A program made the translations under genes and the position numbers. DNA of 64,000 nt, taken from NCBI GenBank assembly GCA_934376955.1, contig CAKRPJ010000007.1:1-64000 (forward strand), given 5' to 3'. The notes under the pieces are model-generated. The model ran no database searches and was not told where the DNA came from. It saw only the letters and a program-made list of their open reading frames with translations. Shown here in pieces: positions 15,251-22,297 of this stretch. This DNA is from CAKRPJ01 sp934376955. Its GTDB lineage: Bacteria > Bacillota > Clostridia > Lachnospirales > Lachnospiraceae. Each line of letters begins with the position of its first letter. Position 1 is the first letter of the stretch.

Positions 15251-16711
15251 ATGAGTAAGACAAATTCTGAACCTAACATTATCGAGGAAGCTACTACTGT
15301 TGATAAAGAATTCAGACCGTCCTTTGGTGCGGCTGTTATCTGTGTTTCTTCTCTGATTGTGTTCATGGCTATGTCTATTTTCTTATTTAATCAGAAGATG
15401 CATATTGCCATGATGGCATCACTGGGTGTAACACTCCTTGTTCTTAAAGTTGAAAAATGTCCGTGGAGTAAGATTGAGAGTGCCATTATGAAGGGCGGAG
15501 AGTTGATGATTCCGACGGCTATGATTCTGTATAGTATCGGTGCATTGATGGGTGCCTGGATTGCCAGCGGAACCGTTCCGATGATTATTTACTGGGGATT
15601 GAAACTGATTTCCCCGTCTGTATTCCTGGTAACTACATGTCTGGCATGTATGATGACTTCTTTAGCGACAGGTTCCTCCTGGTCCGCAATCGGAACCGCG
15701 GGTGTCGCTTTGATGGGCGTTGGCATGGGACTTGGCGTTAATCCGGCTATGACAGCTGGTGCAATCGTTTCCGGTGCAGCATTCGGAGATAAGATGTCTC
15801 CTCTATCTGATACCACAAACATGGCTCCGGCAGTAGCAGAGGGAGATGTATTTGACCATATTAAAGCAATGCTTTATACAACAACGCCAAGTATTATTAT
15901 TGCCCTGGTTGTTTTCCTGTTCCTCGGATTTAAATTCTCCGGTACAGCAGAGAGTGATACCATTGCCAATATCATGACCTCTTTAAATGCAACTTTTAAT
16001 TTAAATATCCTGACACTGATTCCGCCGATACTCGTGCTTACACTGGCTCTTTTGAAAAAACCGGCATTCCCGATCCTTCTGATCTCCGGAGGTACAGCAG
16101 CATTAATCGCCGTTGTAGTACAGGGATATTCAGTAGCGGAACTGTTTAATATCATGGAGACAGGATTCGTATCTGAGACCGGAAATGCTGCAATGGACAG
16201 CCTTCTTTCACGAGGCGGACTTCTGAACATGAACTACACCTGTTCTCTTGGTATTATTGCCATGGTATACGGCGGTATATTAGAGCATCTTGGATTCCTG
16301 GAAGTATGTCTGGAAAAGATGAAATTCGTCAGCAAATCAGTTGGTTCTCTGGTATGTGCTACGGTTGTCAGCTGTATTCTTTTCAATATCATTACAGCTA
16401 GCCAGTATATGTCCATTATCCTTGGCGGACGTCTCTTTATCGGAGAGTTCAAGAAAAAAGACATGCTTCCGCAGACGTTATCCCGTTGTCTGGAAGATGG
16501 CGGTACTGTAACTTCACTGATCGTTCCGTGGAACGTAGATGGTGCCTTCGCAGGCGCTACACTGGGTGTACCGGTTCTTGGATTCCTTCCGTTTGCAGTC
16601 TTCAACTGGGTGGTTCCGATTGTTTCTATTACATTCGGTTTCCTGAATAAATTCCAGTGGAAGACAGGAGAGATTAAATCAACGAAGACTTATAGAGATG
16701 TAGTGGAGTAG
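15251..16711 (+). CDS. NhaC family Na+/H+ antiporter-like transporter
   Basis: 486-residue membrane protein with about 12 hydrophobic segments. NhaC family motifs include LATGSSWSAIGTAGVALMGVGMGLGVNPAMTAGAIVSGAAFGDKMSPLSDTTN. NhaC relatives exchange Na+ or H+, and some exchange organic acids such as malate and lactate. Strong AAGGAGG site. Co-transcription with an amidohydrolase under sigma-54 control suggests it imports the hydrolase substrate or exports its product; that is inference. Confidence 0.92.
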   Translation: MSKTNSEPNIIEEATTVDKEFRPSFGAAVICVSSLIVFMAMSIFLFNQKMHIAMMASLGVTLLVLKVEKCPWSKIESAIMKGGELMIPTAMILYSIGALMGAWIASGTVPMIIYWGLKLISPSVFLVTTCLACMMTSLATGSSWSAIGTAGVALMGVGMGLGVNPAMTAGAIVSGAAFGDKMSPLSDTTNMAPAVAEGDVFDHIKAMLYTTTPSIIIALVVFLFLGFKFSGTAESDTIANIMTSLNATFNLNILTLIPPILVLTLALLKKPAFPILLISGGTAALIAVVVQGYSVAELFNIMETGFVSETGNAAMDSLLSRGGLLNMNYTCSLGIIAMVYGGILEHLGFLEVCLEKMKFVSKSVGSLVCATVVSCILFNIITASQYMSIILGGRLFIGEFKKKDMLPQTLSRCLEDGGTVTSLIVPWNVDGAFAGATLGVPVLGFLPFAVFNWVVPIVSITFGFLNKFQWKTGEIKSTKTYRDVVE

Positions 16712-16779
16712 TTGCAAAAATCCCGTCTATAATTTATACATCATTATCAATAAAATATCGTCAACACTGATATTTTACC

Positions 16780-16808
16780 TTGAAAAAAATACGCCCACGT
16801 GTTATATT
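16780..16808 (+). promoter_or_regulatory. Promoter of the predicted antitoxin RNA
   Basis: TTGAAA (16780-16785), 17-bp spacer, TATATT (16803-16808). No coding frame follows it on the plus strand; it points at the 3' end of the small toxin gene. Confidence 0.65.
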
Positions 16809-16814
16809 GAATAT

Positions 16815-16912
16815 AGAAAAGGGAAAGCCAGAGAAGCGACTACCCTCAAGTAAATTTACAAACTGTTTTTACAAACAGCCGTCATTATTGCGAGTAATGG
16901 CGGCTATTTTCG
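16815..16912 (+). ncRNA. Predicted antisense antitoxin RNA (type I system)
   Basis: A transcript from the promoter at 16780 would run convergently into the 3' end of the toxin message and share its hairpin at 16877-16905. It also carries GGGAAAGCCAGAG...ACCCTC (16821-16847), whose reverse complement resembles GAGGGTA...CTCTGGTTTCCC at 17047-17078 next to the toxin leader. Layout matches known type I holin-like loci; ends are estimates. Confidence 0.55.
16877..16905. terminator. Shared hairpin between toxin and antitoxin RNAs
   Basis: AGCCGTCATTA and TAATGGCGGCT form an 11-bp stem with one G-T type mismatch. T-runs on both sides are weak. It lies across the end of the toxin gene. Confidence 0.6.
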
Positions 16913-16996
16913 TTTATCCTTGAAAATCTTATAGCAAAGACCAACAAGGGCAACAATGAATATACAAAACTGAATCAAATCAGAATATGTAACCAT
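16904..16996 (-). CDS. Holin-like small membrane toxin of a type I system
   Basis: 30-residue peptide starting MVTYSDLIQF: a short polar start, one hydrophobic helix (about residues 9-22), and a basic tail KDKRK. This is the form of the putative holin-like toxins (Hol_Tox/TxpA-like) common in Firmicutes. AGGAGGG lies eight bases before the ATG at 16996, so translation is well supported despite the length. A message leader of about 100 nt with GAGGGTTAGCCCCTCC hairpin sequence precedes it, with an AT-rich promoter near 17085-17115. Expected to depolarise the membrane when not silenced by antisense RNA. Confidence 0.78.
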   Translation of the reverse strand: MVTYSDLIQFCIFIVALVGLCYKIFKDKRK

Positions 16997-17046
16997 TGGC
17001 AACGCCCTCCTTTCTTTCGTCTGGAGGGTTAGCCCCTCCGATAAAA

Positions 17047-17078
17047 GAGGGTAAAGCCGCCCGGCTCTCTGGTTTCCC
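17047..17078. repeat. Inverted copy of the antitoxin 5' sequence
   Basis: GAGGGTAAAGCC...CTCTGGTTTCCC is a degenerate inverted repeat of 16821-16847. It falls near the 5' end of the predicted toxin message. Confidence 0.6.
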
Positions 17079-17134
17079 ATGTGTCTATATTATCATCTAT
17101 ATAATATCTCTTTCAATCAAATTCTGACCGAATC

Positions 17135-17235
17135 GTCTTTAAATTTACGGGGTGAGTTGGCGGAAGCTCGCCCGGGAATACACCTCCGCCTCAAGGTCTC
17201 AAATCGCCGTGGGCATTCATCTTGTGTATAATTTG
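17135..17235. other. Unexplained conserved-looking structured block
   Basis: GC-richer island in an AT-rich gap, with GGCGGA...TCCGCC and CGCCC-type stems. No open frame with a ribosome binding site is convincing on either strand. The 336-bp gap 16997-17332 otherwise holds the toxin leader and the ABC-F promoter. Confidence 0.35.
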
Positions 17236-17254
17236 CGTGCGGTGGTTATTTTTC

Positions 17255-17282
17255 TTGAAAATACTGAAATTTTATGTATAAT
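17255..17282 (+). promoter_or_regulatory. Promoter of the ABC-F gene
   Basis: TTGAAA (17255-17260), 16-bp spacer, TATAAT (17277-17282), about 50 bp before the start. Confidence 0.65.
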
Positions 17283-17332
17283 GAAATATATATGCCTAGT
17301 GTTAGAAAATATAGAGAAATAGAGGATTTACA

Positions 17333-18970
17333 ATGATACAAGCAAACAATGTAACATTACGGGTAGGTAAAAAAGCATTATTCGAAGATGTCAATATAAA
17401 ATTTACGGAAGGTAACTGTTATGGCCTGATCGGTGCCAACGGCGCCGGAAAATCGACGTTTTTAAAGATCCTGTCCGGAAATCTGGAGCCGACCAGCGGA
17501 GATGTGGTAATTACACCGGGTCAGAGGCTTTCTTTCCTGCAGCAGGATCACTTTAAGTACGACCAGTTTACCGTACTTGACACAGTTATCATGGGAAACC
17601 AGCGTCTTTATGACATCATGAAGGAAAAGGACGCTATTTACATGAAAGAGGATTTCTCCGATGAGGATGGGATCAAGGCAGCCGAGCTGGAGGGCGAATT
17701 TGCCACAATGAACGGCTGGGAGGCTGAATCTGACGCGGAAAACCTCTTAAACGGACTTGGCGTTGAACCGGAGAACCATTATAAAATGATGAGTGAGCTG
17801 CCCGGCCCGCTCAAGGTTAAGGTGCTTCTTGCACAGGCATTATTCGGAAACCCGGATATCCTGCTCTTAGACGAGCCGACCAACCATCTGGATCTTGATG
17901 CCATCGCATGGCTGGAGGAATTCCTGATCAACTTTGAAAATACCGTTATCGTGGTATCCCATGACCGTTACTTCCTGAACAAGGTATGTACCCAGATCGC
18001 CGATATCGACTACGGCAAGATCCAGCTGTATGCCGGTAACTATGATTTCTGGTTTGAGTCCAGTCAGCTTATGGTTAAGCAGATGAAGGAAGCCAACAGA
18101 AAGAAAGAGGAGAAGATCAAGGAATTACAGGAGTTTATCCAGAGATTCTCCGCTAACGCATCAAAATCCAAGCAGGCAACCTCAAGAAAAAGAGCTCTTG
18201 AAAAGATCGAGCTGGATGAGATCAAGCCGTCCAGCAGAAAATATCCCTATATTGATTTCCGCCCGTTCCGTGAGATCGGAAATGAAGTGCTTACTGTTGA
18301 GAATCTGACCAAGACGATCGACGGCGTGAAAGTGCTTGATAATATTTCCTTTATTTTGGGACGTGAAGATAAAGTCGCACTCGTTGGGCCTAACGAGCTC
18401 GCTAAGACAACTCTGTTTAAGATCCTTGCCGGTGAGATGGAACCGGATTCTGGAAGCTATAAATGGGGCTTAACGACCACACAGGCCTACTTCCCGAAGG
18501 ACAACAGTGCAGAGTTTGACAATGACGATACGATCGTTGACTGGCTGACACAGTATTCACCGGAAAAGGACGTTACCTACGTTCGTGGCTTCCTCGGAAG
18601 AATGTTATTCGCAGGTGAAGACGGGGTAAAAAAGGTCAAGGTATTATCCGGTGGTGAGCGTGTTCGCTGCATGCTTTCCAAAATGATGATCTCCGGCGCA
18701 AATGTGCTTATGTTCGATGAGCCGACAGACCATCTGGATATGGAATCCATTACGGCCCTCAATAACGGAATGAAAAAGTTCCCGGGCGTTATGATCTTCT
18801 CCTCTCGTGACCATCAGGTCGTTGAGACAACAGCAAACCGTATTATGGAGATTATCAACGGCCAGCTTGTAGATAAGATCACTACCTATGATGAATATCT
18901 GGAAAGCGATGAGATGGCAAGAAAGAGATTCACCTTCACCGTTACAGAGAGTCAGGAAGACGACGACTAA
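17333..18970 (+). CDS. ABC-F family ATPase (YbiT/YkpA-like)
   Basis: 545-residue soluble twin-NBD protein of the ribosome-associated ABC-F group, without membrane segments. NBD1 has an intact Walker A (GANGAGKST), Walker B with EPTNHLD and H-loop VSHDRYF, but its signature is altered (ELPGPLKVK for LSGGxxxK). NBD2 has an altered Walker A (GPNELAKTT for GPNGxGKTT) and a good signature LSGGERVR, then EPTDHLD and SSRDHQ. The inter-domain linker (about 240-310) is long, charged and helical. One composite nucleotide site is thus intact and the other degenerate, which I recall as normal for this subfamily. Single-gene unit with a repeat and hairpin behind it. Confidence 0.9.
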   Translation: MIQANNVTLRVGKKALFEDVNIKFTEGNCYGLIGANGAGKSTFLKILSGNLEPTSGDVVITPGQRLSFLQQDHFKYDQFTVLDTVIMGNQRLYDIMKEKDAIYMKEDFSDEDGIKAAELEGEFATMNGWEAESDAENLLNGLGVEPENHYKMMSELPGPLKVKVLLAQALFGNPDILLLDEPTNHLDLDAIAWLEEFLINFENTVIVVSHDRYFLNKVCTQIADIDYGKIQLYAGNYDFWFESSQLMVKQMKEANRKKEEKIKELQEFIQRFSANASKSKQATSRKRALEKIELDEIKPSSRKYPYIDFRPFREIGNEVLTVENLTKTIDGVKVLDNISFILGREDKVALVGPNELAKTTLFKILAGEMEPDSGSYKWGLTTTQAYFPKDNSAEFDNDDTIVDWLTQYSPEKDVTYVRGFLGRMLFAGEDGVKKVKVLSGGERVRCMLSKMMISGANVLMFDEPTDHLDMESITALNNGMKKFPGVMIFSSRDHQVVETTANRIMEIINGQLVDKITTYDEYLESDEMARKRFTFTVTESQEDDD

Positions 18971-18986
18971 TCAAAGGATCCAATTT

Positions 18987-19029
18987 AACCGAATCAAGTA
19001 GCAAAGCGGATTGCGAATATCCGCTTGAC
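18987..19029 (+). repeat. 160-bp repeat family, copy E (internally deleted)
   Basis: Reads AACCGAATCAAGTA joined directly to GCAAAGCGG and the tail hairpin. In full copies CAAGTA occurs twice, so this copy equals a full copy with one CAAGTA and everything between lost. Confidence 0.93.
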
Positions 19030-19081
19030 ACAGCCCCCTGCTGTTCGACCGCATTGTTACGGTCTGACAGAAGGGGGCTGT
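19030..19081 (+). terminator. Long terminator-like hairpin, copy 1
   Basis: ACAGCCCCCT/AGGGGGCTGT outer stem with inner CTGTTCGACC/GGTCTGACAG stem. Nearly the same sequence recurs at 20680-20732, each time directly after a 160-bp repeat copy. Confidence 0.75.
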
Positions 19082-19096
19082 TTGTAAGTTATATAA

Positions 19097-20272
19097 TTAT
19101 ATAGCTTTCCAGTTTTTATATCCCTGTTCAATTCTATGTAAGGCTTCTTTTAATGTCTTTTCTTGAGTGGCTATATTCACCCTTAAAAATCCGATTCCGG
19201 ATTCACCATACATATTTCCATCATTCATTCGTACTCCCCATGATTTAAATAATTCCATTAAATCTTCCTGGGCTAAATTCCAAGCTCTAAAATCTAACCA
19301 CATTAAGTAGGATGCTTCTGGATGAATTACGCAAACTTCCGGCATTACATTTTTTATAAATTCAGTTACTAATTGAATGTTTTTATAAAAATATTGATTT
19401 TGTTCATCCGCATAATAATCACATTCATTATACGCGGCGATCAAAGCTTCGACACCTATAAAATTATGATCGAAATGGAACCTCCTGTATACTTCAAGAT
19501 ACTTTTCTCGAACCTCTTTGTTATAGATAATGACGTATGCAGCAAAAAATCCTGCGACATTGAAAGTTTTACTTGGTGAATTCATTACCACACAATTTTG
19601 TGCCACTTCGTCAGAAAGAGAAAACAATGGAGTATGCTTATTTCCCTCGTATACAATATCGCCATGTATTTCATCGCAAATTATAAATACATTATTTTCA
19701 ATACAAAGCTTGCACATTCTATTTAATTCATCTTTTCCAAATACCCTGCCAACAGGATTATGTGGACTACATAAAAGAAATACTTTACATTCCGGACGTT
19801 TTACCTTTGCTTCAAAATCTGCCCAATCAATCTCATATCTTCCGTTTTTCAAAATTAATGTATTACTAATCACTTTACGATTCATATTTTCTGTAATAAT
19901 TCTCATATTGTGATAAACAGGTTCTTGTATTAAAACCTCGTCTTCTTGTTTAGTTAATGCAAGTAATAACATCCATAATGCACCCGGCATGATTCCCTGT
20001 GAATAACAAATTGTTTCCGGATCAACCTGACACTGATAACGTCTTTTATACCATCCGACAATAGAATCAACAAAACGTTCTTTCGGTAAGATACCATAAG
20101 CATACACACCAAAATCTGCTTTTCGTTTAACTGCGTCAACAACTTCCTTTGGGGCTTTAAAATCGGTATCTGCAACACTTAATGGAATTAACCTTCCATG
20201 TTCGCCTTCTAAATCCCACTTTTCACAGTTGGATCCAACTCTGTTTACTTCTTCATCAAAATTATGTTTCAT
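19097..20272 (-). CDS. PatB/MalY-type PLP-dependent aminotransferase (C-S lyase)
   Basis: 391-residue fold-type I PLP enzyme, the group including cystathionine beta-lyases PatB and MalY. Motifs: LCSPHNPVGRVF, ICDEIHGDIVY and the PLP-lysine region NSPSKTFNVAGF, then LRVNIA near the C-terminus. I start it at 20272, nine bases after AGGAGG; the ATG at 20281 is too close. Base composition is clearly more AT-rich than its neighbours. Flanked by direct repeats (copy E plus hairpin, copy F plus hairpin) and 21 bp downstream of a truncated ABC gene, suggesting acquisition as a block. A role with cystine or methionine uptake is possible. Confidence 0.9.
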   Translation of the reverse strand: MKHNFDEEVNRVGSNCEKWDLEGEHGRLIPLSVADTDFKAPKEVVDAVKRKADFGVYAYGILPKERFVDSIVGWYKRRYQCQVDPETICYSQGIMPGALWMLLLALTKQEDEVLIQEPVYHNMRIITENMNRKVISNTLILKNGRYEIDWADFEAKVKRPECKVFLLCSPHNPVGRVFGKDELNRMCKLCIENNVFIICDEIHGDIVYEGNKHTPLFSLSDEVAQNCVVMNSPSKTFNVAGFFAAYVIIYNKEVREKYLEVYRRFHFDHNFIGVEALIAAYNECDYYADEQNQYFYKNIQLVTEFIKNVMPEVCVIHPEASYLMWLDFRAWNLAQEDLMELFKSWGVRMNDGNMYGESGIGFLRVNIATQEKTLKEALHRIEQGYKNWKAI

Positions 20273-20293
20273 TAAAATCATCCTCCTTTATTT

Positions 20294-20490
20294 TTACTTT
20301 GAAACACTGTCGACAAATTTCCGAATTCTTGTATTCTCGCTGTTTAAAATTTCTTCAGCCGTTCCTGCTTGAAGAACATGGCCACCATCTATAAACAGAA
20401 TTTTATCTGAAACCTCCTTTGCAAATCTCATCTCATGTGTCACCAAAAGCATTGCAGTAGTATGTGATTTTGCTAATGAACGGACATATA
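20294..20490 (-). pseudogene. 3' fragment of an amino-acid ABC transporter ATPase gene
   Basis: The minus strand reads LAKSHTTAMLLVTHEMRFA, KEVSDKILFIDGGHVLQ and ends VDSVSK stop: the H-loop and C-terminus of a GlnQ-type ATPase. It is homologous to, but clearly diverged from, the intact gene at 20787. Walker A, signature and Walker B are absent; homology ends near 20485 at a junction with TTACACATGG sequence. AT-rich like the PatB gene it precedes, so both probably came from one foreign operon. Confidence 0.85.
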
Positions 20491-20497
20491 AAAAATT

Positions 20498-20516
20498 TTA
20501 CACATGGACAGCTTTT
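20498..20516. repeat. 19-nt sequence shared with 23423-23441
   Basis: TTACACATGGACAGCTTTT is identical at both places, and both are beside a copy of the 160-bp repeat start. At 23423 it forms half of a terminator hairpin; here the other half is missing. Confidence 0.8.
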
Positions 20517-20519
20517 TTT

Positions 20520-20679
20520 AACCGAATCAAGTAAGTCCCCTGCTTCAATTGCGAAAAGCAATAAGCAGTGGGTGGGGACTTGCTTGTATCAGGAGGAGTG
20601 CAAGCTCCTTCTGATAAACTGCGGAGCAGTTATTCGGTTATGAGCAAGTAGCGAAGCGGATTGCGAACATCCGCTTGAC
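20520..20679 (+). repeat. 160-bp repeat family, copy F (full length)
   Basis: Same length and nearly the same sequence as 9041-9200, differing at a few positions such as GAGTGCAAG and GAACATCC. Followed at once by the long hairpin at 20680. Confidence 0.96.
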
Positions 20680-20732
20680 ACAGCCCCCTCCTGTTCGACC
20701 GCATTATTTATGGTCTGACAGAAGGGGGCTGT
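20680..20732 (+). terminator. Long terminator-like hairpin, copy 2
   Basis: ACAGCCCCCT/AGGGGGCTGT with inner CTGTTCGACC/GGTCTGACAG, near-identical to 19030-19081 apart from the loop. Confidence 0.75.
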
Positions 20733-20786
20733 TTGCAAGTTGCGTTTATCGCGAAATTAAGAAATGTACCATTTTGCTGTAGAAAT

Positions 20787-21536
20787 CTATTTTGTGCATG
20801 CCCCGACAAACTTGGCAATACGTGGATTCGTACTGTTGAAGATTTCTTCAGGCGTACCCTGCTCTAATATATTACCGCCTTCCATGAATAGAACACGATC
20901 TGAAACATTTCTGGCAAAGGACATCTCGTGGGTAACGATAATCATTCCCGTTACATGGCTGTTTGCAAGGTTCTGGATGACTTTAAGAACTTCTCCTACA
21001 AGCTCAGGATCAAGGGAAGAAGTCGGTTCGTCAAACAGCATGACCTTTGGCTTAACAGCCATGGCACGTCCGATTCCAATCCGCTGCTGCTGACCGCCGG
21101 ACAAATGAGCCGGATAAGAATCTCTTTTATCCAAAAGACCGATCATCTTTAAAATCTCTAATGCTTCCTGTTCTGCTTTTTCCTTCGGAGCCTTCTGTAC
21201 CTTCACTAACGGCTCCATAATGTTCTGGATGGCTGTTTTATTTTTGAAAAGATTATAGTTTTGAAAGACCATAGCTGTCTTTTGTCTTAAAGCATAAATA
21301 TCCTGATGCCTGACATGTCCGCTGTCTACTGTGACGCCGTCGATCGTGATTGTTCCTCTGGTGGGCTTCTCAAGATAGTTTAAGCAACGCAAAAATGTAG
21401 ACTTTCCTGTGCCTGAAGGCCCGATAATGGAAATAACTTCTCCGGGCTTCATGGTAAGACTGACATCTTTCAGAACCTCCAGATCGCCAAATTTTTTATT
21501 TAATCCGGTTACACGAAGAATAAAATTCTCATCCAT
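20787..21536 (-). CDS. Polar amino-acid ABC transporter, ATP-binding protein
   Basis: 249-residue GlnQ-family ATPase powering the permease at 21539. Walker A GPSGTGKST, Q-loop, signature LSGGQQQR, Walker B VMLFDEPTSSLD and H-loop IIVTHEM are all intact. Last gene of a three-gene minus-strand operon; two bases separate it from the permease stop, implying translational coupling. The diverged fragment at 20294 is a second gene of the same family. Confidence 0.95.
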   Translation of the reverse strand: MDENFILRVTGLNKKFGDLEVLKDVSLTMKPGEVISIIGPSGTGKSTFLRCLNYLEKPTRGTITIDGVTVDSGHVRHQDIYALRQKTAMVFQNYNLFKNKTAIQNIMEPLVKVQKAPKEKAEQEALEILKMIGLLDKRDSYPAHLSGGQQQRIGIGRAMAVKPKVMLFDEPTSSLDPELVGEVLKVIQNLANSHVTGMIIVTHEMSFARNVSDRVLFMEGGNILEQGTPEEIFNSTNPRIAKFVGACTK

Positions 21537-21538
21537 TT

Positions 21539-22237
21539 CTACTTGCCCTCCTGTATATATGGTTTATTCATTACTTTTTCCATTTTACTCTGCCCAAGCT
21601 CAACCAGAGCCAGAATGATCCAATATACAATAATAAGTGCAACATATCCCTCTAAATAACGGAAGGACAGATTTACTTCATTTTTTGCAGCTGCTGTCAT
21701 ATCAACGATACCGACGGTAAAGGCAAGGGAAGTTGATTTAAAAAGGTTTGCAAATACGTTTGCCATTCCGGGGATTGCAATTCGTGCGGCCTGAGGAACA
21801 ATGATACGATATATCGTCTGCCACGGGGTTAGGCCAATGGACAGACCGGCTTCAAACTGACCCTTATCCACAGAGGTGATCGCACCTCGGAAGTTTTCTC
21901 CCATATATGCCGCAAAGCTGAGGGATAAGACGATGACAGCTGCCCAGTAAGCGGGGAGATTGCGGATTGTTTTAGAAATCTGTGCAAAACCATAATAGAA
22001 AACAAAAAGCTGGGCAATGAACGGTGTGCTTCTGAAAAAAGAAGTGAATAGGATCGAGATCTGTTTAAACACTGGCACGTTGTAATATCGTACCCCGGCC
22101 AAAAGAGCACCTAAAATAATCGAAAAAAACAGAGATACCATGGATAAAGATAATGTGTTTTTAAATCCGGCTGCGATAATTTGAAACATCCGGAGAAAAT
22201 AGTCAAAATTGAACAACATAGGATCGTTCTCCTCCAA
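21539..22237 (-). CDS. Polar amino-acid ABC transporter, permease
   Basis: 232-residue inner-membrane permease of the His/Glu/Gln type with about five hydrophobic helices. The EAA loop that contacts the ATPase is GQFEAGLSIGLTPWQTIYRIIVPQAARIAIPG. Middle gene of the operon, between binding protein and ATPase. As the only permease it would form a homodimer. Confidence 0.93.
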   Translation of the reverse strand: MEENDPMLFNFDYFLRMFQIIAAGFKNTLSLSMVSLFFSIILGALLAGVRYYNVPVFKQISILFTSFFRSTPFIAQLFVFYYGFAQISKTIRNLPAYWAAVIVLSLSFAAYMGENFRGAITSVDKGQFEAGLSIGLTPWQTIYRIIVPQAARIAIPGMANVFANLFKSTSLAFTVGIVDMTAAAKNEVNLSFRYLEGYVALIIVYWIILALVELGQSKMEKVMNKPYIQEGK

Positions 22238-22244
22238 TCATAGA

Positions 22245-22284
22245 ATAAAAACTGCGGCAGGTATTTCTTTAAGGCCTGCCGCAG
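22245..22284 (-). terminator. Intercistronic terminator/attenuator after the binding-protein gene
   Basis: Minus-strand CTGCGGCAGG/CCTGCCGCAG perfect 10-bp stem followed by TTTTTATTC, between binding protein and permease. It should lower downstream expression so that binding protein is in excess. Confidence 0.8.
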
Positions 22285-22297
22285 CTCTTGATATCAG

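Noticed and set aside
6819..20679. The repeated elements as a CRISPR array
   Set aside because: Copies are about 160 bp, dispersed by kilobases, in both orientations, with no regular spacers or cas genes.
18987..20732. An autonomous insertion sequence carrying patB
   Set aside because: No transposase frame is present between the direct repeats.
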